The notes under the pieces were generated by a model. The model was not told the DNA's origin. It did no database searches and saw nothing but the letters and a program-made list of their open reading frames with translations. 64,000 bases of DNA from Christiangramia salexigens (GTDB lineage Bacteria > Bacteroidota > Bacteroidia > Flavobacteriales > Flavobacteriaceae). The translations under genes were made by a program, and so were the position numbers. Position 1 is the stretch's first letter. Each line of letters opens with the position of its first letter. Location: assembly GCF_001889005.1 (NCBI RefSeq), contig NZ_CP018153.1, forward strand, positions 1,274,501 through 1,338,500. The letters are read 5' to 3'. Shown here in pieces: positions 43,948-52,971 of the stretch.

Positions 43948-45024
43948 ATGCCTAAAAAACCCCGTATTTTTCTGGAATCACATCATTTGAAAAATCAATT
44001 TACAGGTTTTGGACAATTCAATTACTGGCTTATCAAAAAGCTTGCGGAGTTCAATCGGGATTACGAATTGATCATAAACTGTAAGGATCGGTCAATGATC
44101 AAAGATTTTTCGAGGGTAAGTTTTAATCGCTATTACCCTATAACCAGATATAAAGAATTCAGAACCCTGAAAAAATACGACATCTGGCATTCACTTAATC
44201 AAAACTGTAAAACCGAGCCCCGGTTCAATATGCCTTATATCGTTACCATCCATGATGTAATCCTTATGGAAAGGGATGAAGGCAAGGCATCGGAAAAAAT
44301 GTATAAACTTATAGAAGAAAAAATAAAGCGATCTACGGCTATCACCTATATTTCAGAATATGCCAAAAATGCTACTCAAAAGTATTTTGATATTCCGGAA
44401 GGCGTAATTGAACGAGTGATCTATAACGGAAACCCTGTTCTGCCACGTGAAACTGTGAATTGTAAAATCCCTGCAGAACACACCTCCAAACCTTATCTTT
44501 TCAGTATCGGTCAGTTTATGGAACGAAAGAATTTTCACAGCCTTGTACCGATGATGACTGAATTGAAAGATTTTAATTTGATCATCGCAGGCAATAAAGA
44601 CAAAGCCTATGGGGAATTTGTCCAGAATGAGATCGAAAAACATAACTTACAGAATAGGATATTCCTGGTAGGAAAGATCTCTGAAGAAGAAAAACATTAT
44701 TACCTACAGAATTGCTCTGCCTTTGTTTTCCCTTCATTATTTGAAGGATTTGGTCTGCCTCCAATTGAAGCGATGTCCTATGGAAAACCGGTCTTTCTTG
44801 CCAACAAAACCTCTCTACCTGAAATTGGCGGAGATCTTGCTTTTTACTGGAACGAATTTGATGCATCCAATATGACTAAGGTTTTTGAAGAAGGCATGAC
44901 AAAATTTGAATCGGCCAAGTCTGATTATACCACTAAACTTAAAGCACGTGCAGCTTCCTTTGACTGGAATGAAACCGCAAAACAATACCTTGACCTTTAC
45001 GATGAAGTTCTTAACAAGGCTTAA
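43948..45024 (+). CDS. Glycosyltransferase family 4 (GT-B)
   Basis: A 358-residue GT4 enzyme. N-terminal half: HHLKNQFTGFGQFNYWLIKK and PYIVTIHDVILMERDEGKAS (family stretch IVTIHD). C-terminal half: YLFSIGQFMERKNFHSLVPM, the sugar-nucleotide helix NCSAFVFPSLFEGFGLPPIE (the E-x7-E motif) and MSYGKPVFLANKTSLPEIGG. It adds a sugar to an envelope glycan; donor and acceptor are unknown. First of a plus-strand string of four genes. Confidence 0.9.
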   Translation: MPKKPRIFLESHHLKNQFTGFGQFNYWLIKKLAEFNRDYELIINCKDRSMIKDFSRVSFNRYYPITRYKEFRTLKKYDIWHSLNQNCKTEPRFNMPYIVTIHDVILMERDEGKASEKMYKLIEEKIKRSTAITYISEYAKNATQKYFDIPEGVIERVIYNGNPVLPRETVNCKIPAEHTSKPYLFSIGQFMERKNFHSLVPMMTELKDFNLIIAGNKDKAYGEFVQNEIEKHNLQNRIFLVGKISEEEKHYYLQNCSAFVFPSLFEGFGLPPIEAMSYGKPVFLANKTSLPEIGGDLAFYWNEFDASNMTKVFEEGMTKFESAKSDYTTKLKARAASFDWNETAKQYLDLYDEVLNKA

Positions 45025-45037
45025 CTAAAAATGAACT

Positions 45038-46141
45038 ATGAATATTCTTCATTTATCGGCAGTTAAAGCCTGGGGCGGCGGGGAAAATCATATAGAAAAT
45101 CTTTGCAGGGAATTAAAGATCATAGATCCGGAACACAGGAATTATATACTCTGCGCAAAAGATTCAGACTTCCACAGGAAATTAAAAAAAGGAAATATTC
45201 CATTCTTTTCTGCGGCCTTACTGCTAAAATTTGATCTGAGATATGTTTTTAAGATCATTCAGCTCTCAAAAACTCATAAGATAGATCTTATCCATATCCA
45301 TGATTCCACAGCGCTTACCCTGGCGGTTATGGCGACTAAACTAGCAGAACTTCCCCCCTTTATTTTAAGTAAGAAAACATCATTTCCTATTAAGGACCGA
45401 AAAAGAACGCTTTACAAATACAATCATCAGAATATTAAGAGGATACTTTGTGTATCTGAAACCACAAAAAAAATTACTGCCGAAAAAATTGATGACACTA
45501 GTAAACTGGTAACCATCTACCACGGTACTAATTTTAATAAAAGTACAAATACAGCTTTTCAAATTAGAGAACGATTTCAGATACCTAAAGGAAAAATTTT
45601 GGTTGGAATGGTCGCCAATCACATACGGGCAAAAAATCTTGAAAGCTTTGTTGAACTTATAGAAGAAGTAGTCCATAACAGAGGACAGAAACATTTTCAT
45701 TTTATTCAGATAGGAAAGTTTACCAACAGGACACAGAAATACCTGGAAATGGTTAAAAATAAAAGTTTACAAGACCATGTAGAATTTTTAGATTTCCTAC
45801 CCCAGGCCTCCAACTATATAAAGCAATTCGATATTTCTATTTTGACATCCCAAAGTGAGGGAATTCCACAATTTATCTATGAAAGTTTTTATCACAAAGT
45901 GCCGGTTGTTAGCACTAATGTTGGCGGAATACCCGAAATAATTAAAGATGGGGAAAATGCATTATTAAGCAATTCATTTGATGTGCCCGGTTTAGCCGAT
46001 AAATTGATAGCTTTGCAAAAGGATAAGGAATTGCAAAAAAAATTCGCAGAGCTTTCATTCAGGATCCTTGAAAATGGTTTCACCACAAGGATCATGGCCG
46101 AAAAAACCTTATCTGAATATAAAAAAGTAGTTTATGGATAA
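45038..46141 (+). CDS. Glycosyltransferase family 4 (GT-B), second
   Basis: A 367-residue GT4 enzyme: MNILHLSAVKAWGGGENHIE is the glycine-rich acceptor-side start, KIDLIHIHDSTALTLAVMA follows, and the donor half has ILVGMVANHIRAKNLESFVE, ISILTSQSEGIPQFIYESF (E-x7-E) and KVPVVSTNVGGIPEIIKDGE. Related to Kanosamine/LPS-core GT4 enzymes in general shape only. 13 bases after the first GT4; its last eight bases overlap tsaC. Confidence 0.9.
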   Translation: MNILHLSAVKAWGGGENHIENLCRELKIIDPEHRNYILCAKDSDFHRKLKKGNIPFFSAALLLKFDLRYVFKIIQLSKTHKIDLIHIHDSTALTLAVMATKLAELPPFILSKKTSFPIKDRKRTLYKYNHQNIKRILCVSETTKKITAEKIDDTSKLVTIYHGTNFNKSTNTAFQIRERFQIPKGKILVGMVANHIRAKNLESFVELIEEVVHNRGQKHFHFIQIGKFTNRTQKYLEMVKNKSLQDHVEFLDFLPQASNYIKQFDISILTSQSEGIPQFIYESFYHKVPVVSTNVGGIPEIIKDGENALLSNSFDVPGLADKLIALQKDKELQKKFAELSFRILENGFTTRIMAEKTLSEYKKVVYG

Positions 46142-46703
46142 ATTAGATCAGGAAGTAAGAAATTGCCTGGAAGTAATAAAAAAAGGTGGAATAATCCTCT
46201 ACCCTACAGATACCGTATGGGGGATTGGATGTGATGCTACCAATGCAGATGCTATTGATAAGGTTTACCAATTAAAGAAACGGGAGGAATCCAAGGCCTT
46301 GATCTGTCTTGTTTCCAACTTTAAAATGTTGGAACAATATGTAGAGGAAGTACCGGAAATGGCCTACGACATCCTGAAGTACACTAAAAAACCTACAACG
46401 GTGATCTATGATAAACCCATTAGAATTGCCGAAAACCTGATAGGAAAAGATGACACCCTTGGAATAAGAGTGGTAAGAGACACATTTTGTTCTGAATTGA
46501 TCAAGAAAATGAGAAGACCTCTGGTTTCTACCTCAGCCAATATAAGTGGAGAACCCACACCTCAATCCTTTGATCAAATATCCCCTCAAATTTTAAAAGG
46601 TGTGGACTATGTAGTAAATTTGCAGCGTTCAAAAAAATCACCAAAACCATCAGCTATTATCAGATTGAGCAACGATGGACAGGTGAGTGTGATACGTAAG
46701 TAA
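46134..46703 (+). CDS. tsaC: Threonylcarbamoyl-AMP synthase (TsaC/YrdC family)
   Basis: Makes threonylcarbamoyl-AMP from threonine, bicarbonate and ATP for the t6A base of tRNA. The 189-residue YrdC domain shows GGIILYPTDTVWGIGCDATN, the QLKKREESKALICLVSN KRxxxKP-like motif, DTLGIRVVRDTFCSELIKKM and RPLVSTSANISGEPTPQSF. It lacks the extra Sua5 C-terminal domain. It overlaps the end of the GT4 gene by eight bases and is followed after three bases by the CCA enzyme gene. Confidence 0.93.
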   Translation: MDKLDQEVRNCLEVIKKGGIILYPTDTVWGIGCDATNADAIDKVYQLKKREESKALICLVSNFKMLEQYVEEVPEMAYDILKYTKKPTTVIYDKPIRIAENLIGKDDTLGIRVVRDTFCSELIKKMRRPLVSTSANISGEPTPQSFDQISPQILKGVDYVVNLQRSKKSPKPSAIIRLSNDGQVSVIRK

Positions 46704-46706
46704 CAG

Positions 46707-48140
46707 ATGCCGAGATACCACAATTACAGTAAAGCTTTACATCATAAAATTTTCAATATTATTTCAGAAGCTGCAGACGAATTATCTGTTGAGGCTTATG
46801 TAATTGGTGGTTTTGTACGCGACCATATTCTGGAGCGCGGCGAACCAAAAGATATCGATATTGTAGCCGTGGGCAGCGGAATCGAACTCGCTAAAAAAGT
46901 TTCAGAAAAACTTCCTCATCAACCTAAAGTACAGGTGTTCAAGAATTTTGGAACCGCGATGTTGCGGGCTTTTGATATGGAGATCGAATTTGTGGGCGCC
47001 AGAAAAGAAAGCTACCGAAGTGATAGCCGAAAGCCTATTGTAGAAAATGGAAGCCTGGAAGATGATCAGAACAGACGGGATTTTACGATAAACGCGCTGG
47101 CTCTAAGATTGAATAAAGAAGGATTCGGTGATCTATTGGATCCATTTAATGGCTTTCAGGACCTAAGTGATAAGATCATAAGGACACCATTAGACCCTGA
47201 TATTACTTATTCTGATGATCCTTTGCGGATGTATCGCGCCATACGTTTTGCCTCCCAGCTAAATTTTATGATCGAAGCCGAATCTTTGAAGGCGATCAAA
47301 AGAAACAGAGACAGGATCAAGATCATTTCTAAAGAGAGAATAGTTGATGAGCTGAATAAGATCCTTCTAAGCCAAAAACCTTCAAAAGGTTTAGCTCTTC
47401 TTTATAAGGCCGGCTTGCTAAAGAAAATATTACCAGAATTAACCGCGCTTCAGGGTATCGATGAAGTAGAAGGTCAAAAACATAAAGACAACTTCTGGCA
47501 TACATTAGAGGTCGTAGATAATATTTCAGAAAATACAGATGACCTCTGGCTAAGATGGGCTGCCTTACTTCATGATATAGGGAAGGCACCTACAAAAAAG
47601 TTCAGTAAAAAAGTAGGCTGGACCTTCCATGGACACGAGTTTATTGGTGCAAAGATGGTCTTTAAACTTTTCAAAAGGATTCGTCTTCCATTAAATGAGA
47701 AGATGAAATTTGTTCAGAAAATGGTTCTGATGAGTTCAAGACCAATTGCCATCGCCGATGACAGCGTAACCGATTCTGCAGTACGAAGACTGATCTTTGA
47801 TGCCGGAGAGAACATCGAAGACCTGATGACCCTGTGTGAAGCAGATATCACCACCAAGAATCCAAAAAGATTTAAAAAATACCACAATAATTTCAAGCTG
47901 GTTAGACAGAAGATCCAGGAGGTAGAAGAGCGCGATCAGATTAGAAACTTCCAACCTCCGGTGAGCGGAGAAGAGATTATGGAGACCTTTGGGATCAAAC
48001 CGAGTCGTGAAGTAGGAATAATCAAAGACGCGATAAAGGAAGCCATCCTTGAAGGAGATATTCCTAATCAATATGAAGAGGCACGAGAATTTATGCTCAA
48101 AAAAGGTAAAAAGTTGGGATTACAGGAAGTTAGTCAATAA
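46707..48140 (+). CDS. cca: tRNA nucleotidyltransferase / poly(A) polymerase family with HD domain (CCA-adding)
   Basis: A class II nucleotidyltransferase of 477 residues that builds or repairs the CCA end of tRNA. Catalytic loop: YVIGGFVRDHILERGEPKDIDIVAVG (GG then DxD); NRRDFTINALALRLNKEG and DPLRMYRAIRFASQLNF are the conserved RRD and ERxxxE-like regions; an HD domain follows (WAALLHDIGKAPTKKF, about residue 287). The HD-containing arrangement is the usual Bacteroidota form. Coupled to tsaC, so the pair serves tRNA maturation. Confidence 0.95.
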   Translation: MPRYHNYSKALHHKIFNIISEAADELSVEAYVIGGFVRDHILERGEPKDIDIVAVGSGIELAKKVSEKLPHQPKVQVFKNFGTAMLRAFDMEIEFVGARKESYRSDSRKPIVENGSLEDDQNRRDFTINALALRLNKEGFGDLLDPFNGFQDLSDKIIRTPLDPDITYSDDPLRMYRAIRFASQLNFMIEAESLKAIKRNRDRIKIISKERIVDELNKILLSQKPSKGLALLYKAGLLKKILPELTALQGIDEVEGQKHKDNFWHTLEVVDNISENTDDLWLRWAALLHDIGKAPTKKFSKKVGWTFHGHEFIGAKMVFKLFKRIRLPLNEKMKFVQKMVLMSSRPIAIADDSVTDSAVRRLIFDAGENIEDLMTLCEADITTKNPKRFKKYHNNFKLVRQKIQEVEERDQIRNFQPPVSGEEIMETFGIKPSREVGIIKDAIKEAILEGDIPNQYEEAREFMLKKGKKLGLQEVSQ

Positions 48141-48175
48141 TTAAGCGCTACTATAGTACAAGCTAAGTATATATC

Positions 48176-49201
48176 ATGTATCGAAATTCTGTAAAAATCT
48201 CCCTCATCCTGGTCTATCTGGTTATAGTCGCGGGAGCGGTAGTAAGAATGACAGGATCTGGAATGGGATGCCCGGACTGGCCTAAATGTTTTGGATACTA
48301 CATCCCTCCTACTGAAATTACTGAACTGGAGTTTAAACCCAACCATCAGTACAAAAAGGAACAGGTTATCATCCTTGATGAAACACTTAAAGTTTCGATT
48401 AAAGATTTCACCTCTTCCGATAATTACGATCCGGAAAACTGGAAAGCCTATACAAAACACGACTACGCTGTCTTTAATCCCACGCACACCTGGGTAGAGT
48501 ACATCAATCGTCTTTTAGGTGCCTTGGCTGGTTTAGCTGTGTTGATAATGGCATTCCTTTCACTAAAAAAGTTCAGGAATAAAAAGAGAATCACTTTATT
48601 ATCCTGGTTAAGTGTCTTTTTAATGGGCTTCCAGGCATGGCTTGGTGCCACAGTGGTTTATTCGGTTCTCGCACCGGCCAAGATCACGGTACATATGGTA
48701 ATGGCACTTGTTATCGTAGCCGTATTGCTATATCTGCTTTATGTCTCTTCTGAAAAGGTAAAAGATCAATTCAAAACCAGGACCTTTCAAAATCTAATGC
48801 TCATCGCAGTGATCTTAAGCCTTGTTCAGGTGGTCATGGGAACACAGGTGCGCCAATTTGTAGATGAGCAGGTACGAGCACTGGGTTATAATGCAGAAGA
48901 ATTATGGCTTGCAGATCCTAATATCACCTTTTATGTACACAGATCCTTTTCTATCATCGTACTACTTTTAAACCTGTTCTTATGGTGGAAAAACAAAAAA
49001 CTGCAGCTTCATCTTTCTAAGATCAACCTTGTAATTGCTTTAATAATCCTGGAAGTCATCACCGGTGTGGCCATGTATAATTTTGATTTTCCCTTCCTTT
49101 CCCAACCTTTGCATTTGGTAATTGCATCTCTTCTTTTTGGAGTCCAATTCTACCTGTTATTGGAGTGCATTTTTGCTCCTGAGAAAATTAAAAAATTGTA
49201 A
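48176..49201 (+). CDS. ctaA: Heme A synthase (CtaA/COX15)
   Basis: Membrane enzyme that oxidises heme O to heme A for cytochrome oxidase. The 341-residue protein has about eight membrane segments, the RMTGSGMGCPDWPKCFGYY loop after helix 1, and the heme-ligand histidines in THTWVEYINRLLGALAG, KITVHMVMALVIV, FYVHRSFSIIVLLL and QPLHLVIASLLFGV. The two-half symmetry is clear. Its stop codon overlaps a candidate -7 box for the next gene. Confidence 0.95.
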   Translation: MYRNSVKISLILVYLVIVAGAVVRMTGSGMGCPDWPKCFGYYIPPTEITELEFKPNHQYKKEQVIILDETLKVSIKDFTSSDNYDPENWKAYTKHDYAVFNPTHTWVEYINRLLGALAGLAVLIMAFLSLKKFRNKKRITLLSWLSVFLMGFQAWLGATVVYSVLAPAKITVHMVMALVIVAVLLYLLYVSSEKVKDQFKTRTFQNLMLIAVILSLVQVVMGTQVRQFVDEQVRALGYNAEELWLADPNITFYVHRSFSIIVLLLNLFLWWKNKKLQLHLSKINLVIALIILEVITGVAMYNFDFPFLSQPLHLVIASLLFGVQFYLLLECIFAPEKIKKL

Positions 49202-49206
49202 CTTTG
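49199..49206 (+). promoter_or_regulatory. Putative promoter of the PRiA4_ORF3-type gene (-7 TAACTTTG)
   Basis: Full TAnnTTTG match that includes the ctaA stop codon; a TTTTG ends 23 bases upstream as a possible -33 element. ATG follows at 49226. Confidence 0.5.
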
Positions 49207-49225
49207 ACCTCCAAAATTTTTAGTT

Positions 49226-49738
49226 ATGGTTTATAGATTCAGAGTGATTCTCGATGCCGAAGAGGATGTTTTTAGAGATATTGAAATGTTGCAGGAAAGC
49301 ACCCTGGAAGATTTACATAATACCATTGTACAATCCTTTGGATTTGATGGGACAGAAATGGCTTCATTTTATGTTAGTGATGATGAATGGAATCAGGGTG
49401 AAGAGATCCACCAGTTCGATATGAGCGGGAATGATGACAGCATTAAACTGATGAATGAGACTACTCTGGACAGTATTCTCTCTGAAGACCAGACCAAACT
49501 TATTTATGTGTATGATTTCCTTAAAATGTGGACTTTCCTTGTAGAACTTGGACAGATCGCTGAAATTGAAGAGGGAAGAGATTACCCCAACCTGATGTTC
49601 GTACATGGACAGATCCCTGAAAATGCACCGGACAAGGAATTCGTTGGAGAAGATGAAGGCATGCTTAACGGGGATTACGATGATGGTTATGACACAGATG
49701 ATTATGATGATCTGTCTTTTGACGAAAACTGGAATTAA
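49226..49738 (+). CDS. PRiA4_ORF3-like protein with acidic tail
   Basis: A 170-residue protein of the plasmid-pRiA4b-ORF-3-like fold: VYRFRVILDAEEDVFRDIEM, STLEDLHNTIVQSFGFDGTEMASFYV and KLIYVYDFLKMWTFLVELGQI are the family strands and helices. Residues from about 133 to the end are very acidic (GDYDDGYDTDDYDDLSFDE), suggesting a disordered tail or a DNA-mimic-like segment. Family members occur in transposons and genomes without known function. Single gene before the nucleoid-associated protein. Confidence 0.83.
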   Translation: MVYRFRVILDAEEDVFRDIEMLQESTLEDLHNTIVQSFGFDGTEMASFYVSDDEWNQGEEIHQFDMSGNDDSIKLMNETTLDSILSEDQTKLIYVYDFLKMWTFLVELGQIAEIEEGRDYPNLMFVHGQIPENAPDKEFVGEDEGMLNGDYDDGYDTDDYDDLSFDENWN

Positions 49739-49791
49739 TCAGCAGGTTTTTGCCACTTTTATTTGTTAACCTTTTTACTCTAACCAATTAG

Positions 49792-50850
49792 ATGATCAAC
49801 TTATTTAATGCTCAAATTGAGTCGCTATCCATACATCGTGTTGGAAACAAAAGCCGCGGCGAGAATATTTTCATTTCAGGATCCACTTATCACCTGAACG
49901 ATGAGATTAAACCACTTATCAAGGAATATTTCTTAAAACCCTTCCGGGAAAAGGAAGAATCTTATTACAGATTTCATCACGAAAGTGGTATTGAATTGAA
50001 TGAGTTATATAACCTGACAAATTCAATATTTGACGACCCTTTGAATTCCCACGAATATTCAAAGAAAATTGCAACTCTTTTATACGAACAATCCAGCCAT
50101 CCTCACATTAAGAGCGGTGAAGTATATGTGGTATACTTTGAAAATCTTCAGATCGATAATGAAAAGGTTTCAGGTGTAGGGATCTTTAAATCTGAATTAA
50201 AACATGATTTTCTTCAGTTCGAACAAAAGGCAAGCAATCTTGAAATGATCGTTCAGCAGGGAGTTAATTTAAACAAACTGGACAAAGGAGCTATCATCTT
50301 CAATAAAAATCGTGCGGAAGGCTACAAAATACTATCTGTAGACTCCAACCGTTATGATACAAAATACTGGCTTGAGAACTTCTTAGGCGTAGATGTACTG
50401 GCAGATGAAAACTACTTCACCAAGAACTACCTGAATTTCTGCAAGAACTTCGCTAAAGATGTTGTACTTCCAGCCGAAGATAAAAAACAGGAAGTTATGT
50501 TCATGAATAAGAGTATGGACTACTTCGCCAAAAATGATGATTTCGAGGAATCCAACTTTGTGAACTCTGTTATCGACAATCCGGATCTTATCCCCGAATT
50601 TCAGAATTATAAAGTTGAAAAGGCTCCAAAATATAAGGTAGAGGATCTAACTAACTTCCCTATTGCCAATAAGGCGGTGACAGATGCGCGTAAAAAGATC
50701 AAGAATGTGATCACCCTGGATACCAATATCCAGATCAAAATGGACTTTGTAAGTGCAGACTCTGCCGATAAATTCGTTGAAAAGGGCTGGGATGAAGAAA
50801 AACAGATGTACTACTATCTGGTTTACTTCAATAAAGAAGAGAAGAAATAA
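49792..50850 (+). CDS. Nucleoid-associated protein (NdpA/YejK family)
   Basis: A 352-residue protein of the 37-kDa nucleoid-associated family. INLFNAQIESLSIHRVGNKS is the usual start; YVVYFENLQIDNEKVSGVGIFKSE and LDKGAIIFNKNRAEGYKIL are the conserved core strands; FPIANKAVTDARKKIKNVITLDTNIQIKM and the GWDEEKQMYYYLVYFNKE end match the Bacteroidota branch. It probably binds DNA in the nucleoid. It lies 53 bases after the acidic PRiA4_ORF3-type gene. Confidence 0.9.
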   Translation: MINLFNAQIESLSIHRVGNKSRGENIFISGSTYHLNDEIKPLIKEYFLKPFREKEESYYRFHHESGIELNELYNLTNSIFDDPLNSHEYSKKIATLLYEQSSHPHIKSGEVYVVYFENLQIDNEKVSGVGIFKSELKHDFLQFEQKASNLEMIVQQGVNLNKLDKGAIIFNKNRAEGYKILSVDSNRYDTKYWLENFLGVDVLADENYFTKNYLNFCKNFAKDVVLPAEDKKQEVMFMNKSMDYFAKNDDFEESNFVNSVIDNPDLIPEFQNYKVEKAPKYKVEDLTNFPIANKAVTDARKKIKNVITLDTNIQIKMDFVSADSADKFVEKGWDEEKQMYYYLVYFNKEEKK

Positions 50851-50861
50851 AAGTAAAAATA

Positions 50862-50899
50862 AAAATCCCGGGTAACACATTGCCCGGGATTTTTTTGCT
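50862..50899. terminator. Bidirectional intrinsic terminator
   Basis: ATCCCGGG/CCCGGGAT stem with an A-run on the left and a T-run on the right; between the converging nucleoid-protein gene and the kinase-like gene. Confidence 0.87.
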
Positions 50900-50906
50900 T
50901 TAAAAA

Positions 50907-51971
50907 CTAATCCAGCATTCGCTGCATATTGATATTTTCATAATTACGCTTTACAAAATCAAGAGCAGTTCTTAATATCTGCCCCATAGTACTCGCCCGC
51001 TTAAACTTCATATCCTTGGAGAAAGCATAGAGACCATTTCTCAACTCCTTCACATTATCCTTTGTAGACACATGATCATTGATCATACATCTTATCAATT
51101 CCTTATATCTGCTTTTAGTATTTATCATTCTTTTTGCCAAAAGGGATCGTTCCTCTTTACGATACTGCTCTATAGATGAATCTTCAAGTTTATCTGAAAC
51201 CAGTTTTACCATCTTATAGTTCTCCTTAAAAAACTGAGGTCTGTAAACCTTTAGATTCCCTTCAAAACATTGCTGATCAAAATCTATTGCCCTTATTTGA
51301 TATTCCACATGATCAAAATCATGGGTTGGGATCACGACATAATTATAGGATCTCATATCCCCAAGCAACCTGACCGTACAGCGTTCGTTGAATTTCACGA
51401 ATTGCTTTGCGATCTGTGTTTGAGCCCGAAGATCACACTTTGGCAAATGCTCTTCTATGAAAACATCACCGGGAATTCCAGCTATATGTTCCTCGATCAA
51501 AGTATCCTTATATACAAGAAAGTTGATCCTGTGAGGTGACAATAGATGCTCGAATTCCAGGCCATACAACCGGGAGGCATCTGCTTTTTTCACATAGAAA
51601 TAAGTAAAACTATCATTCAGGATATTTCTAACCTTAATTCTAAAAGGTTTAGAATTTCCAAATGTGCAATAGTCAATAGCATCTACATTGAGGTAATCCA
51701 GCGAATCATCACTACCATCGGAGTGCAGGATCGTATACACCTTCTTCAAACTATTATCAATCTCCAAACGTTCATGATCGGGATAATAACAACGCACCCA
51801 AAAAGTATCTTCCTCATGCTGATCATAGACTACAATAGATCCGGAAAACCTTAACAGGTCATCATAAAAAACAGGGATTTTGGTATTTCGGTTATATTTG
51901 GCCAGATATCTATTGAAGCGTTCATTTACAGGAAATGCAGGCTTCTTCTTGGACATCAGTTTTTCATTCAT
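50907..51971 (-). CDS. Conserved unknown with kinase-like motifs
   Basis: A 354-residue cytoplasmic protein that I do not recognise as a named family. In order it shows FYVKKADASRLYGLEFEHLL (about 126-143; a lysine and a later glutamate spaced like the ATP-binding pair of kinases), LIEEHIAGIPGDVFIEE (hinge-like), LLGDMRSYNYVV (202-213; like HGDxxxxN of the aminoglycoside/choline kinase fold) and IRAIDFDQQCFEG (like DFG). The C-terminal 90 residues are helical and basic. No signal peptide. ATG 51971 is preferred to TTG 51992; ATG 51956 (MSKKKPAF) is also possible. Kinase assignment is an inference. Confidence 0.6.
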   Translation of the reverse strand: MNEKLMSKKKPAFPVNERFNRYLAKYNRNTKIPVFYDDLLRFSGSIVVYDQHEEDTFWVRCYYPDHERLEIDNSLKKVYTILHSDGSDDSLDYLNVDAIDYCTFGNSKPFRIKVRNILNDSFTYFYVKKADASRLYGLEFEHLLSPHRINFLVYKDTLIEEHIAGIPGDVFIEEHLPKCDLRAQTQIAKQFVKFNERCTVRLLGDMRSYNYVVIPTHDFDHVEYQIRAIDFDQQCFEGNLKVYRPQFFKENYKMVKLVSDKLEDSSIEQYRKEERSLLAKRMINTKSRYKELIRCMINDHVSTKDNVKELRNGLYAFSKDMKFKRASTMGQILRTALDFVKRNYENINMQRMLD

Positions 51972-52065
51972 AATTATACCGCATTTCCCCAAAAATAAGG
52001 TTAATATGCCGAAACTTGTAATAAAAACTTAACTTCGTAATCATATCTTAAAGCAATTATAACTT

Positions 52066-52971
52066 TTGGAAACTATTCTAAGTTTAAATAATCTCACCAA
52101 GAAATTTGGCAAAAATACCGCTGTAGATCACCTGAGTTTCAGGATCGAAAAAGGCAATGTATATGGCATTCTGGGTCCTAACGGAAGCGGAAAATCTACA
52201 ACACTGGGGATGATCCTTAATGTGGTAAATAAAACTTCCGGAGAGTTCACCTGGTTTGATGGCAATCTTTCCACGCATCAGGCACTTAAGAAAGTAGGCG
52301 CGATAATAGAGCACCCCAATTTCTACCCCTATATGACGGCCGGACAAAATCTTGAACTGGTATGTAAGATCAAGGGAACCGGCACACATCGTATTGATGA
52401 AACATTGGAAATCGTGGGTTTGCTGGATAGAAAAAAGTCAAAGTTCAAAACTTTTTCGCTTGGAATGAAACAACGGCTAGCTATCGCCTCTGCCCTTCTT
52501 AATGATCCGGAAATCCTGATCCTTGATGAGCCTACTAATGGATTGGATCCCCAGGGAATTCATCAGATAAGGGAGATCATAAGGCAGATCGCCGCAGGAG
52601 GCACCACAATTCTTTTGGCATCGCATTTATTAGATGAAGTTGAAAAGGTTTGCTCTCATGTGGTCATCATTCGAAAAGGTAAAAAGTTGTATAGCGGACC
52701 GGTAGATGAGATCGTGAACAGCCATGGATTTTTTGAACTACAAAGTTCTGATCTAGGTTTACTTAAACAGCTTATTCAAAATCACCCGAAGATCTCTAAG
52801 GTAACTGAAGATAACGGGATAATAAAGGCTTTTCTCAGTGACCCTATGGAAGCTGAAGAGATCAACAGGTATTTATTCGAAAAAGGCCTATGCCTTTCCT
52901 ACCTCGTTAAGCGAAAAGAAAGTCTTGAAGAACAATTCCTGAAATTAACTAACCAAACAAGCCTGACGTAA
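52066..52971 (+). CDS. ABC transporter ATP-binding protein
   Basis: The ATPase of an ABC-2-type exporter, 301 residues. Walker A GPNGSGKST (42-50), Q-loop GAIIEHPNFYPYMT, signature FSLGMKQRLAIASALL, Walker B ILILDEPTNGLDPQG and switch ASHLLDEVEKV are all intact. The only start that keeps the conserved first strand (ILSLNNLTKKFGKNTAVDHL) is TTG 52066; the next in-frame ATG is past Walker A. It is thus a true TTG start. Its stop overlaps the permease ATG by one base (TAATG). Confidence 0.93.
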   Translation: METILSLNNLTKKFGKNTAVDHLSFRIEKGNVYGILGPNGSGKSTTLGMILNVVNKTSGEFTWFDGNLSTHQALKKVGAIIEHPNFYPYMTAGQNLELVCKIKGTGTHRIDETLEIVGLLDRKKSKFKTFSLGMKQRLAIASALLNDPEILILDEPTNGLDPQGIHQIREIIRQIAAGGTTILLASHLLDEVEKVCSHVVIIRKGKKLYSGPVDEIVNSHGFFELQSSDLGLLKQLIQNHPKISKVTEDNGIIKAFLSDPMEAEEINRYLFEKGLCLSYLVKRKESLEEQFLKLTNQTSLT

